Assembly (NCBI GenBank): GCA_028554645.1
Contig: JAQOOI010000073.1
Coordinates: forward strand, 1,116,001-1,180,000
Source of the DNA: Omphalotus guepiniiformis
Taxonomy: Eukaryota; Basidiomycota; Agaricomycetes; Agaricales; Omphalotaceae
Direction of reading: 5' to 3'
DNA length: 64,000 nucleotides
The notes beneath the pieces were generated by a model. The model made no database searches, was not told where the DNA came from, and saw only the letters and a list, made by a program, of their open reading frames with translations. The number at the start of each line of letters is the position of its first letter. Position 1 is the stretch's first letter. Shown one piece after another: positions 40,422 to 51,986 of the stretch. The position numbers and the translations under genes are program-made.

Positions 40422-42948
40422 TCACTCTGAGAGGGGATCGTCCCTCCCAGCTAGTGGACTGCTTTCTGGCACTAAGACCCTGCCCGTCGTCTCCTCCTCC
40501 AGCTCGTCCTCCTTGTCCTCATCCTCTTCGACCGTGACTTGCGAGGCACCGACCGCCTGAGGTGATTCGTCGATGACGGTAGCAACGGGAGTGGAACGGA
40601 TATTGGATGGACCAGCTTGCGGCTCGACCTCTGGATCCACCACGATGAAATGACCTGCTCCGTTCCTGGCGATGTAGCTGGCCCGAGACACCAGATTGAT
40701 GTCCCAGCCGAGCGCGGTAGCCAGTAGCTTGAGCTGTTCGTCCGAATAGTCGAACGTCGGGTCGCCAGTCTGAACCTGATGTAAAACGAGACGAGGATCG
40801 CGACACGAAGCCTTGATATGATCTTGACGCTGCAAGATCGTCCGGTGTACCCGTTCCATCGCTCGCATCTGCGCGGAGACGCTGTTCTGCATGTCCTCGT
40901 AGGTGTCGATGAGAATCTGCAACTGCTCAGCTTCCTGAGAGACAACTAAGAAACGAAGAACCTTTAATAAAAGATGTCTAAAGAAATGAAAGGAATACTT
41001 ACCTGCACTGCCGCTGCGAGCCAACGTGTATGAAAGGCATCGCAACTGATCGCTGCCTTCCAAACCGTACGACCAGCTACAGGTGTGGTTGTCCTTTGCG
41101 CAGGTAGCGCAGCGCCACTCGAATGTCTTGCTGTTAAGTTGGGGACGGCATTCCCGCCCTTCTGTGTGTGTACCACCTACGCACGAAGCACAGATGGAGT
41201 CGCCAAAGAACTGAATAATGATAAAAGGGAATATTAGTGAACATCTATCTCGAGTCAGAAAGATACTCACCCTGTCGAATGTGCGGTTGACTGAAACGAG
41301 CTGTTGCAAAGTAACAGGACGGCCATAAGGCCATCCAAAGACAACACGGCCTGTAAAAGAACTGTTAAACAAACACTAGAAAAATGAAAGTGAAGGATAC
41401 TTACCAGGTACCTGCTCAAAGTCCTCCTTGGCACGATTCTGCGGCATACGGCCATCTGAGCGCTAAGGAAGACATTGTCAGTAATAAGAGCTGAAATAAA
41501 AGAAATGATGAGACTTACGTGGAGATTTGGGGCCTCATGACGGGTGCCCGGGGCTAGAGAAACAGAAGATGTTGCGAAATCGGCGCGAGAAGCCCACAAA
41601 GGAGCCTCAAAGTCGACGTTGAGATTGACGGGGGCCTTGGAACCCTCAGTCTTGACCAATTTCTCCTCTTCCTTCTTATCCTCTTCCTCGTCGCTGGAGG
41701 CTGGTACAGTGACTGGAGTCGCTTTCGAGCGAGTCTTTCGAGACGCTGGTTCATCGGCAGGCTCTTCTACCCGCATCTTCCGAATCTTTGGTCGTGGCTT
41801 GACCACCTGTTTACCCTTGCCCTGTGTAAGAAAACATGAGAAAAGAATAAATAAATCTATAAAGAAAAACATACCTTTGAAGCTGCAGCTGCAGGCTTCT
41901 TACCTTCAGAAACGCGAGACTTCTTGACCGGAGGCTCAGAGTTCTCGGACTCGAAGCCAGCGTCATCATCGTCGTCGTCGGTCAGCTCAGTAGATTCGGC
42001 CGTGGCTTCAACGTCGGAAATCTTGTGTTTCATCTGAGAATGATAAGACTAAGAAATGACAATTTTGAACAAAAGAAAAGACTTACTGAACGACCCCGGT
42101 AAGGGCGTTACACCAGTCTTGGCCTTTGCCTTTGGCTGAGGTTTTGGTTTTAAAACCGGAGCCGGCGTCTTCGAGGATCCAGCGCGAGCGGCCTTAGCAG
42201 AAGAAGCAAGAGTGGCAAGAGGCGGGAGTAAGATCTCATCGTCGTCGTTGTCCTCCTCGAGCTGCGGAGTTTGCTTAAGCTTAGGAAATGGAGGTAGTGG
42301 TTCCCATAAATTGCGAAGCTGTAAAAAGTTAGCAAAAAGAAATGACACGGATCTGAAAGATACTTACTGTATATTTGAGACAGAAAGAATCGAGCTTAGC
42401 GCGATTTAGGCCCCAAGGCGGCACAATAAATGAAGTTGGTTTTGCTTGGTGAAGCCATAGCGCGAGGTTGCATACGGAAAGAAAAGAACCTGTGAAATAG
42501 TCAGGGAGATGTGTATGTGCTCGCTGGCAGCGATTGAAAGTCAAAGCAACGCGAGTCTGTAAAGATGAGGTTAGCTATAACAAAGATGAAAAGAAATTGG
42601 TGCCTACCAAGGCAAGATTCAAGTCGTCAAAGGCGGAGGTAATGGTTTTCAACCTGAGACCCTTGCCGAACTCCTTAAACGATTGGTCGCGTAGACGTCG
42701 GTCCAAGTCACCTAGTCTTGAAACGATGGCGGAAAGAGATTTATAGTCTTCTTCATTCATGTCTGCGAGCTGTGAGGGAGAAAAGGAAAGAAAGAGGCCG
42801 TCAATTGAGAACGGTTCTCGAATATATATGTGACACACTGTGAAAAACAGCGCGTGAGAGAAGGGAATTAAAAAGGACTTACCGGTACCTCGGAAGGCTC
42901 CCTACTGAGAGTGATAGAGGAAGCCAATTGCCTTGAAAAGTCATCCAT
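40422..42948 (-). CDS. Element B accessory gene X (antisense, Cys-rich)
   Basis: Homologue of A gene X, at least eight exons. Start at 42948 (MDDFSRQLASSITL); exon ends at 42883, then 42769-42608 and 42556-42490, continuing to a stop at 40422. The middle is basic and acidic, with SKGKGKQVVKPRPKIRK. The cysteine region reads CASC-x8-C ... CATC-x5-C-SW, followed by the coiled-coil region, LGWDINLV and an acidic tail. The half from the cysteine motif onward aligns with A; the N-terminal exons do not, so this part has diverged or been exchanged. CpG-rich, unlike B gag-pol. No stop was found in the exons I joined, but not every junction was checked. Function unknown. Confidence 0.7.
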
Positions 42949-43219
42949 CGGGGGACGGAGTGAGATGTGAAAAGAAAAACGAGAATCACTGTCTGTTTAA
43001 GTTGAAACTTCGACAGAAGCAGATTGCGGGTTTCGCCGAAGTCTGACATTGCCGTCACATGCCGATGTAAATGTATTGACTGGCGATCAATCGAGAAAAG
43101 TTTTGCCTAATGGCAGTCCGTGAAACGTGATATTGTGATATTGAACAGTACGAAATGCGCTTCTATGACAAATCTGCTAGTAATAATTGTATCTAACTCG
43201 ATTTTGGCCAATCTGGTAC

Positions 43220-43253
43220 GATCGGGGACGATCTTATTTTACTTTGGGGGAGA
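43220..43253 (+). promoter_or_regulatory. Element B terminal polypurine tract plus inverted-repeat module
   Basis: TTTGGGGGAGA (43243-43253) abuts the 3' LTR and is identical to A. Nine bases before it lies GATCG-GGGA-CGATC (43220-43233), a perfect inverted repeat with the constant GGGA loop. Confidence 0.8.
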
Positions 43254-45096
43254 TGTTGCGTCAAAAAGCCTTTCAGTGCTGAAATCCATCAGATTGAAGT
43301 AAATATGGAATGTTCAAGCATTGGAAACTGAACATAAAGGACTAGAGTCACCCCAGACTGCTAGTTAAGACATGAAACATACTTGTACTCACAATGCCTA
43401 AGTGTAGTGATTGCTACAGTACTGAATCTGGTACTAAGCAACTGTGACCAATGGGTTATGCAAAGAGATACTAGTTATGCCTCTCCAGATGTGTTGGAAT
43501 TCCAATGTTCCATACCAGATTGAGTTGGTCAGACCCACCCTCTAATAACTAGAGACTCTACCAAGTGTTGTTGACTGTAATCCAAGGGGTTGATGGATTT
43601 TCACTTCAATTGAACAACTATCTAAGTCCTTTGGACTGATCAAAAGTTCCAGCTGGTCTTGCTAACTAAGTTGGCACTATAAGATTGAATGCTGAGAATA
43701 TGGGCAATCTTGAAGATTGTATTACCAGAGAAATATTGTACATTGAGTACTATGTGGATATAATGTCACTGAGATGAAATGCCAATCTGTGTAATAATGG
43801 AAGTAGATTCAAAGTTACATCTGCACAAATGAGTTAGATACTCAATACTCATGATGGAAGGAGTTAGATACTGAAAATGAGTGTCTCTCTGGATCTGAGT
43901 ATCTCTCTGAAATTCAGTAACCCTCTGAACTTGATGAAAGACAAAGGCACTCTAATTGGAGGTCTTAGACGAAACTATGGGATAGAATACTGTCCTAGGA
44001 GAAGCTGAGAGCTATCCTAAACAAGAAATATAACCTGAGTACAAATCTGACCAAAAAGAGATGTATAGGGGTAAAACTTGAAATAAACAGTTACTGTACC
44101 TTACTGTGGCTAATAGAAACGATGAAGCATGGTCTAGATAAGCTCTAGAACTTCTACACAACTCCTAATGCTGCCCTAGTAGAGGAGAATGTGCCAATTT
44201 TGGAGAAACTTATAGGGGACCAGATTTGCAATGCACTAAGGAGAATGTCACCTGTCAGGATACTGGTTGCTATTTACATGTTCTGGACCTTTATTTAGAT
44301 ACCCTGGGTACGCCCTAACACACCTAGAACGCGGACAAAGCAATATATTTCTGTTTTTATACCAATCTATACCCAAAGTTCCTACATTTTGACTATCTAA
44401 CTGGAAAATTACCTAGAAAACTACCTAAAAAGAATCCAATCTCTGCTCAATTGATACTTACTTACTTTTGACTCATTTACTGTTCAGATTACTCTTTTAA
44501 TTTCGAGATATATGTTTGATTTTATGATTTAGTATATATAGCTTACAGAGTATCTATTTAGATTTTCTTAAGCAAGTACTGCCCCAAGCTCCAAGCCAAA
44601 GCAGGAAACCCTTCTTAGACGAAATATAGCCTGGCTCTTTAGAGTTCAGTTCGAGAAATATCCAGTTGTGAAAACTTCTGTAAAGTCCCTTGTGGCAGAT
44701 AAATTGAAAGAGATACTGAATCTTTGCTGAAACTGCTGTTCTGTCTGTGCTGAATCTGCCTGCTGAAACTGTCTGTGCTGCATCTGAAACTGTTCCCTGC
44801 ATTGTCTGACCATTGGATCGAGTTTAAACATCGAGATTGATTGTCCTGAATCCCTCCTGAACCCTGAAAACCACCCTTACCTTCTGTCTGAATCTTGTGT
44901 TTTGAGATACCCTCTGCCATTTTTCACCCAGATTGAGATAAAGACATCTGTAACCCTGCAGATTCGAAGTTCAATTGTTGCGTCTAACTGTGCAGAATCT
45001 CTGACAACGCCAGTCACACCTCACCCTACATCATTTTGATTTGAGTTGGATTGTGCTCATTTGAGTATCTCTCTCGTTCATTTCATAGTCACTACA
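43254..45096 (+). repeat. Element B 3' LTR
   Basis: 1843 bp, matching 28574-30416 with two differences seen by eye. Confidence 0.93.
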
Positions 45097-45100
45097 GCGC
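45097..45100. repeat. GCGC target copy 3 (element B / copia junction)
   Basis: Third GCGC. Copia reading continues from here with TATCGGCTTTGG in the correct frame. Confidence 0.85.
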
Positions 45101-46692
45101 TATCGGCTTTGGGCTTACCGCCTGTTCCCAAGAGTTTCTCGAAGGCCATGGAGGATCCACAGCGGTGGGAATCGGCTATTCAGAAGGAGATAGGGAGGAT
45201 GAAGGAATACGAGGTATTTGGCCCACTTCAGGACCCTCCGCCTGGCGCAACCATCCTTGCCCCTCTATGGGTTTTTGCTCACAAGATGAACGGTCAAGGG
45301 GAGATTATAGATGAGAAAGCACGGCTGGTGGTGAATGGAGGAAGGCAGAAAGAAGGAATGGACTACACCGAAACTTTCGCGGCGGTAATGCGTTTTGAGT
45401 CTCTTCGTATGCTAATTGCTGTATGGGTCCAGCTAGGCTTCCACATTTGGCAGATAGACTTCGCCTCAGCCTACCTCAATGCAGAACTCGAAGAGGAAAT
45501 GTATGCGTGGCCTCCAGAAGGTTATGAAGGGAGAGGATCGGGTAAAGTGATGCGGATTAGAAAGTCGATTTACGGAACCATGCAGGCTGGGAGGAATTGG
45601 TGGAAGAAGTTGGATGGAACGTATCAGGAATTGGGCTACAAGAGGTCGCAGGCGGATCAGTGTGTGAGGAGTAGGGTATCAGATGCAGGGGAGACGATGA
45701 CAGGAACCTACACGGATGACACCTTGGGAGGATCGTCGTCTGTGGATGAGATGCAACGGGCGAAGGCGGAGATAGGGGAGGCATACAGGATAAAGGACAC
45801 GGAGAGCGTGCAGTTCGCTTTAGGCATGAGGCTCACTCACGATCGGTCTTTAGGCACAGCGTCTCTCTCTATGGAAGCGTACTGGGAGCGGTTGCTTCTT
45901 AAGCATGGATTACAAGACCTTAAGCCGGAATCTACGCCTCTTCCCCTGGGTCTTACTCTTTCCATCGACCAGTCGCCTCAGTCGGAGGACGACAAGATCT
46001 TCATGCGCGACAAATCGTATGCGGAAATCTTGGGCGCCATTCAGTTTGGACAGGCAGCCTGTCGTCCAGACCTCACTTATGCATCTAACCTTCTTAGCCG
46101 GTTCGTCCATAACCCAGGTCGTGCTCACTGGAACGCGTTACTCCACCTCGTACGGTACATAAACAGCACAAAAGGGTATGCTATCACTTACCGTCGTGAT
46201 GCTGATCGAGGACTCGCTCCCACTACCTACGTTGATGCTGATTACGCTGCATGCGTGGACACTAGGAGGTCTACAACTGGGATAGTCACCTTCATGGCTG
46301 GCGGTCCGACGTTTTGGATGTCAAAGAGGCAGGGTGTGGTAGCTCTGTCCACGACCGAAGCCGAATACATAGCGCTAGCGAAGGGGGCCCAGCAAACGAG
46401 ATGGGTCCATAATTTCTTAGGCGAGATTGACCATGGTGTACCTCTTCCCTCCGTACTACGTGCAGATAACCAAGGGGCTATTGCACTTAGCAAGAATCCA
46501 AAGTTCCATGCTCGCGTTAAACACATCGACATCCGCTTCCATTATCTCCGTGACGCCGTGGAACGGTCTGATCTTCGGGTGGACTACATCCCATCTGAAG
46601 AGAATCCTGCAGACATATTGACCAAGCCGTTGGGTCCTGTGGTTCATCGCAGACAAGTAGGTCTCTTGGGACTGGCAGATATCCGCGCCTAG
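45097..46692 (+). pseudogene. Copia Gag-Pol, 3' part (reverse transcriptase, RNase H)
   Basis: C-terminal half of the interrupted copia polyprotein. RVT_2-type RT with WVFAHKMN, LVVNGGRQKEGMDYTETFAAV, QIDFASAYLNAEL (first Asp) and YTDD. RNase H follows with YVDADYAA, STTEAEY and the late H-IDIRFHYLRD block. No internal stop. The open frame extends slightly into the element B LTR, but real copia coding starts at the GCGC. The 5' half is 31.6 kb upstream. Confidence 0.92.
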
Positions 46693-46697
46693 GGGAG
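46693..46697 (+). other. End of copia polypurine tract
   Basis: AGGGGAG runs into the LTR start TGTCGAG at 46698; a short purine run in the place expected for plus-strand priming. It overlaps the polyprotein stop TAG. Confidence 0.6.
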
Positions 46698-47112
46698 TGT
46701 CGAGACAATAGAGCCAAAGCTGTTCATTGGGAGCCTCAGATCATCTGCCGTCTAGGCCTGGCCTGTATTTTCCCCTATACCATATTTCCCCTTAATACTT
46801 ACAACTTAAATTCTTAGCTCCTCTCCGTTATACATTTTTCGGTTCACGGCACTCCGTTACTATACCCGTATCCCGCACATACACGACGAGAGCATATTAC
46901 TTATACTTCATACATTCCCTCCTGACTCTTAGTCTTTCACCTATCGTCGGTGTAATTCTAAGGGTAAGTTATATTCATATATCTATATTATACACGAGCT
47001 TACATGTCTTTGTATAGTCGATACTTACGTTGGTTTCACAGGTGAATTAATACACGAGTCTTTCACCTATCGTCGGTGTAATTCTAAGGTCGATACTTAC
47101 GTTGGTTTCACA
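46698..47112 (+). repeat. Copia 3' LTR
   Basis: 415 bp, matching 10344-10758 with two C/T differences. Confidence 0.93.
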
Positions 47113-47117
47113 GTTTC
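47113..47117. repeat. Copia target-site duplication, right copy (GTTTC)
   Basis: Exact copy of 10339-10343. Host sequence resumes after it. Confidence 0.93.
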
Positions 47118-47320
47118 TATTTGATATCTAGTTTTGAAGGAATTGTGCATTCAATATACCTTACAAAAATTTGACGAAGCACCAATTTGAATGGATGAGG
47201 AGATATTCACGAAGTTGCAATTCTGTGTGCAGTGCACATTGAAAACCACCATAGTAATTACCCAGCTACCAGCTACGCTTACTATATTACCGCTACCTCC
47301 TCTTTTGCCTGTCATGTTTG

Positions 47321-49947
47321 TCATGTCTCTTGTCTGTATACAGGAACTTTCAGTAGCAGCCTCTTCCAACCTCGCGGAATCGTACCTCCAGAGTGTCGCT
47401 CGTAGCGATGACTGTCATCATCACGGTCGTAGTCACGGATACGAGAGGTGGGCGAACGATCACCGCGACTTTCACCTGCTGCCAAGGTTATCGTCAACAG
47501 ACTATCATCAAATTTCAAAATATTCAGTCACCTCCTCGGGGTGTATCGTGGTGATGTAAACGTGAAGCTTCAGCGGCACGCCTACTAGTACGTTCCTCCC
47601 AAATTTGAGACGTCGACCGTTCAGGGATTGCAAATGCTCGCGAGCTCGTACTGGAGCCCGAAGCATCGAAGGAAGAATGTCTTCGACTAGGTTCGGCACT
47701 TGATCGAGAACGACTACTACTACTAGCTGGCAAAACCATGGAACTTCTGTCTTCACGAGAGGCGGTGTAACCATACGAGTCTATAAAAAAAACTTCAGAG
47801 GAGTAACAAATGAGAAATGACTGACATATACCTGAACTACTGCTTCGTGTTGTTTGATGCATGGAGTTACCAGTACTACCTTCGTATACAGATGCCGGAC
47901 GACGGGACACGCGGTCATCTTGTAAAGCGGGAGAGCTTTATTCGAAAATCAACAAAATCAATTAATTGCTTCTATACTGGTCGGGGGGCGGAGCGGTACC
48001 TTTGCATAAGGTATGGATGTACCCCTATCTCTTCTTGCGGGGCAGGTTGTTCTTGATGGGGGCTGGGTCGACGACTATAGGCTGTAGTCAACGAAGACGA
48101 TACGCCGGTGGCGACTGCATTATGGCTTGCCCGCCGAGTGTTAGTAATTGGGATTGGCGTGCTAGAGGATGGCCGCCTTTCCTGCGAGCTATGCAAGTGA
48201 GATGGTAATTGACGAGGTGTAGATGACGAGATGCCCCCGCTGCTGTTTGGCGGGTAAATTGGCAAGCTATAAGGAGCGTTTCGAGGGGGATAGCTTTCGT
48301 TCTGTTGAGGTGGTTGAGGTGTATTGAAAGAAGGGCTTCGAAGATACGTTTCGTTCTGTGGAGGTGAATCAAGGAGAAAAGAAGTTCGAGATCCGTTCTG
48401 TTGTTGATATGGTCTTCCCATGTTGTTAGCATCTGAAGACGGAGCCCCACTGATTTCCGGGCGCTCGTGTCTGCTTGCAGCTGACCGAGGATGGCGGATA
48501 GATAACGCAGGATCGTTGTTCCAAGATTCTGGGACGGGATTTACGAATTGCGACGATGGAGAAGCAGGCGAGGAGCTGGCAAAAATAGGATGAAGGCCCA
48601 GATTTTCCTGAGTTTCGTTACGAGATGATGCCTTGGGTCTGTTTCTATCCACAGACATAGATGAAAATCCTTGCTGAAGGTCGTCGATTTTGCTCGAGTG
48701 AGAGTTTGTACGAGAGGGTTTGCCGCTACGATTCTGAAGCAATAAGTGTTCATCTTCTGGAACTGGTGACGCTGTTAGACCCGGAGTGCTGCCAGTGTTA
48801 TCGACATAAGGTGTGTAGTCGGACCTAGTACTATTGGTACGAGGCGTGTTGATAGAGGTGTCTGCTGTTGGCACCAGAGTCCTGCCAGTGCTGTCGACAA
48901 ACGTTGTGTATCCGGATCCAGAACTATAGGTACGACGCGGGTTTCTAGAGGCCTCTGCTGGTGGACGCTCATGGGGGGGCGGTACATGACCTGCTGTTAT
49001 ACCGGCCGGAGAACGATTATAGCCTGTTGGAGCTCGAGTCCCTTGATACTCCCCAGAATCTCGAACCGGATCTGAGGACGAGCCTGTCCGTGCGAATCCT
49101 GCTGGACGGGGCACTATGAAGGAAAGAACGAAGCATGAATACAGCTCTAGCCGAATAAAATAGAATCTCTTACGATTCGGTGGAGGAGGATAAGCGGGTG
49201 TATTCGACGAAGGACTTGCCGCACTTGGACCTACCAAAAAGGACCTGGGTTAGCAAAAGAGCATTCCAACCGAGTCTGTACCACTACCATTTGGTTGCCA
49301 AGATCTGTCCACAGCCATCCCTACTGGAAGAGCTCGCTCGGGAAGCATGCGCGCTGTAAACCGGCTCAGTCATCAATCAATGGCGCCAAACCATCCTTTG
49401 GGCTTACGGTTGCGTTGTGGCAGAGAGAAAGGTGCTGGAGGATGAAGTTGCAATGATGTTTGCTATATACAAGACGGTTAAAAGCACATTCCAAGGTAGA
49501 TCGTTAGAAAGCATACTGCAAGGTCATTTTGAAGCTGCTTTAGCCAGTCTAATAGTCCTGATATGTCGCGAGAAAGGTCACTCCAATAATTGAACTCGGC
49601 ACTTAGACTTTGGTCTGCTGCAACCAGGCGACGAAGGTCGTCAATGTATGTGTTTGCCCTATAGCATATTATAAGCAGTTTGTGTCATTTGTATAAGAAT
49701 CATAACCTCACGCTCTGAGATTATCCTCCATCTGGTCAAAAAATCTTGGTTGAGACTGCTCGATAAGAAGCCTATCGCCCGTGTTCAAGCTTCGGATGAA
49801 GTTTTCACACTCATCTATAATCAACCTGGCTCTCTCAAGACGACTGTTCCGATTAGTATGAAGCTTCATGATCCCATGTGCTATAGCAGCGACTCCAGTG
49901 ACGATTCCAAATATATTTGCGACATTGTCCATGTCCGTCCAGGTCAT
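47321..49947 (-). CDS. Hypothetical Ser/Pro-rich protein with helical N-terminus
   Basis: Not recognised. The start at 49947 (MTWTDMDNVANIFGIVTGVAAIAHGIMKLH) gives a hydrophobic N-terminal helix followed by a charged helical region (ERARLIIDECENFIRSL). After several short introns comes a long disordered segment (about 49237-47972), rich in Ser, Pro, Asn and Thr. It contains a diverged internal repeat (YTTFVDSTGRTLVPTADTS / YTPYVDNTGSTPGLTASP). The tail is Ser/Arg-rich. The last exon is uncertain: a stop at 47524 or, by splicing at GGAG|GTGACT, at 47321. The copia element sits about 200 bp downstream, possibly in the 3' flank. It could be a scaffold or signalling protein; no function is assigned. 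Confidence 0.55.
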
Positions 49948-51986
49948 TTTGTGATGCAAGTGCCTATGTTCCGGAGGACAGCTTGTCAATTCTTGGAAAG
50001 AAGATGAAGAAGGTCGAAGTCACTAGCATCTGTTTCGCAAGTTCCTCTACACTATATAAATCGGCATCCTCATTAGTTTTCCTATTCAAGGCGATCGGCG
50101 GTCACTGCATTCCTTCTTCTCAGTGAGCGCCAAACGAAGGTGTTACACGAGTCACTGATGTATACAACTAACACGTTTGGGTTCGGATTCTGTTACTTAG
50201 TGGCGTCAACAAATGATAGATTAACTGAGAAAAGTCCACGTTCGGCGTCTCGGAACCAAGTGTTTATCGTTGATTTTCGAACGACGTGTGAAGTCAACAC
50301 AAGTTTCTTTGCGACAGAGAACTATGAAGACCCGTGCTCAGGACATGCGTTCTTAGCTTGCATATGGTTGTATTGCCGCAGCCTTATTACAGTAGGACCT
50401 TGTGTGCAAAGATGAGTCCATGAGAAACGGAGGTGAACGAAGCGCTCACAACGAGATCGCATTTACTGCTGGACATTTGAACATGGCGACAACCCTGAAG
50501 TCGAGATTGAAGGTCACGAGTGATTAATCCGCACGATACCGTTACCCTTTGGATGAATTGCATGTATACATTTTCGCAATGCTAGAAAGCAATCTACTGC
50601 AGATCTACACATGGTGCTTCAAACCTGGAAGTGCCTTCATGAAGATGAGTATCATTTTAGCTTTGTGACTGGGAACACTTACAGCACATTGTCATGGCCA
50701 ACATCATGAATCGTGTACATCCGCACGGTGGCGGTGAGATTTCTGACCAAACTGCACTGCTCCAAGCCCGCAACGCTTGCAAGGAGTGAATGGAATAATC
50801 GGGGAATCTTGCAGAAGCGTTGTCGGTGTCTCTAGATTTGCCTCAAGACGGGATTCGGAAGAAGCGCGGGGGCGGCATCGTTTAAGGCATCTGGTATTAC
50901 ATCTGTAGATTGTCGTGAACGGAACAGTCCGACAAAAAAGCTCAAGACTTACGTCCACAAACATGGTGTATCAATGCGGCAGTGATACTTCTACCCTATG
51001 TCTAGAATTTTGATGACTTTTGGCAGAAGATGGTCATGTTAAGGTGCTGTGGCTGTAGTCAGCGCGCAAGTTCAAAGACATGTAATGATAAACCTGGAAA
51101 ATCAGAAAAGAAAGAAATAATAGTCTCATGCGCTTCTAAGCGTCGAAGTGAGCTGAGTTATGTTAATCATCATAGTGAACTTGTCGAGAAAAAAGAAGTG
51201 CAAAAAAACATATGGTCAACATACTGCATCTTTTCATTTTACTCGCGAAGGTTTGATATAAGCTGATAACGGGCCCTGTATACGACGGAAATCTCCTAGA
51301 AAGCAAAGTTAAAGTTTGGGGCCGAAGGCAACGAAGAATCAGCAGCAGGGGCGCAGTTGTGAAGGGAGAAAGAGGGAGAAAGCGTGACGCGTAACGTCTT
51401 TCGGAGCTCGTGACCATGGCGTTCTGGTGCCCCTGGTCCAAGCGTTCTTTCGGATCTTTCGGCTCATTGCAGCTTCGTTCTGGGACAATAAAATACTGAG
51501 TCCTATGGTCATCTACCCAGTACCACAAAGGATACCAAGGGTCACTGCATGGGATCTCAAGATTTGATACTCATTGCTGAGGCCAGGCATTGGGCAGCGA
51601 TAGAAGCTTCCTGTTGAAATCAAGATATTCAGTCGAGGTATACACCACCTCAACTAGGTCGGCGCAGTTGTATCACATTGTATACCCACATGTCCTGTTG
51701 CATTTCACCATCACCGCTCGAAAGCCACTTCGGTGGATCTCTAGGCTTGAAGGACATCCGACGGAGGCCGCGGTGATGAGTAGTCCGGTAAGGAACTCAC
51801 ACAATTGTGGACTTATCGCAAGGCTCTTACGGATCATTGCACTTCGTGTGAAGGATAAATGGGTTTGATTATCAAACAAAGTAGTATCACTTGAGGTTTT
51901 CGATTATATAGTATCGTATGAGCTTGTGTTCTGAATTATAAAGTACATTTTGCTAGTGAGTGTGAGTGTGAATAAGGAAGGTTGAT
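49948..51986. other. Two-kilobase stretch without a recognised gene
   Basis: Short frames on both strands, none with family resemblance. It contains one copy (51434-51452) of a 19-base sequence repeated at 55546-55564. It may hold degenerate mobile-element remnants. Confidence 0.45.

Larger units (their letters stand above)
28574..45096 (+). mobile_element. Element B: large Ty3/gypsy-type retrotransposon with antisense genes
   Basis: 16.52 kb, sense strand plus. LTRs 28574-30416 and 43254-45096, 1843 bp each, differ at two positions seen by eye (near 29904/44584 and 30394/45074). Layout matches element A: primer site, gag, protease, pol, antisense Y then X, polypurine tract, 3' LTR. Gag carries two in-frame stops and gene Y one, while protease and pol are open. 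Proteins are clearly homologous to A, but LTRs and codon choice differ: B gag-pol has very few CpG and mostly AGA/AGG arginines. Confidence 0.93.
10344..47112 (+). mobile_element. Ty1/copia LTR retrotransposon, split by two nested Ty3-type elements
   Basis: Complete copia-type element of about 5.2 kb once the inserts are subtracted. It has 415-bp LTRs at 10344-10758 and 46698-47112 that differ by two C/T changes, begin TGTCGAG and end CACA, and are flanked by GTTTC. The order protease-integrase-reverse transcriptase-RNase H is diagnostic of copia. Internal sequence from 13510 to 45100 is foreign: elements A and B plus GCGC copies. Gag-Pol frame, primer site and polypurine tract are all recognisable, so the element was probably intact or nearly so when it was hit. 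Confidence 0.93.

Noticed and set aside
13510..45096. Element-wide repeat-induced point mutation
   Set aside because: LTR pairs are almost identical and gag-pol of A is open; the few stops in B do not form a dense C-to-T pattern.
50704..50964. 86-codon minus-strand frame with several cysteines
   Set aside because: Cysteine spacing matches no family I know; isolated frame without supporting exons.
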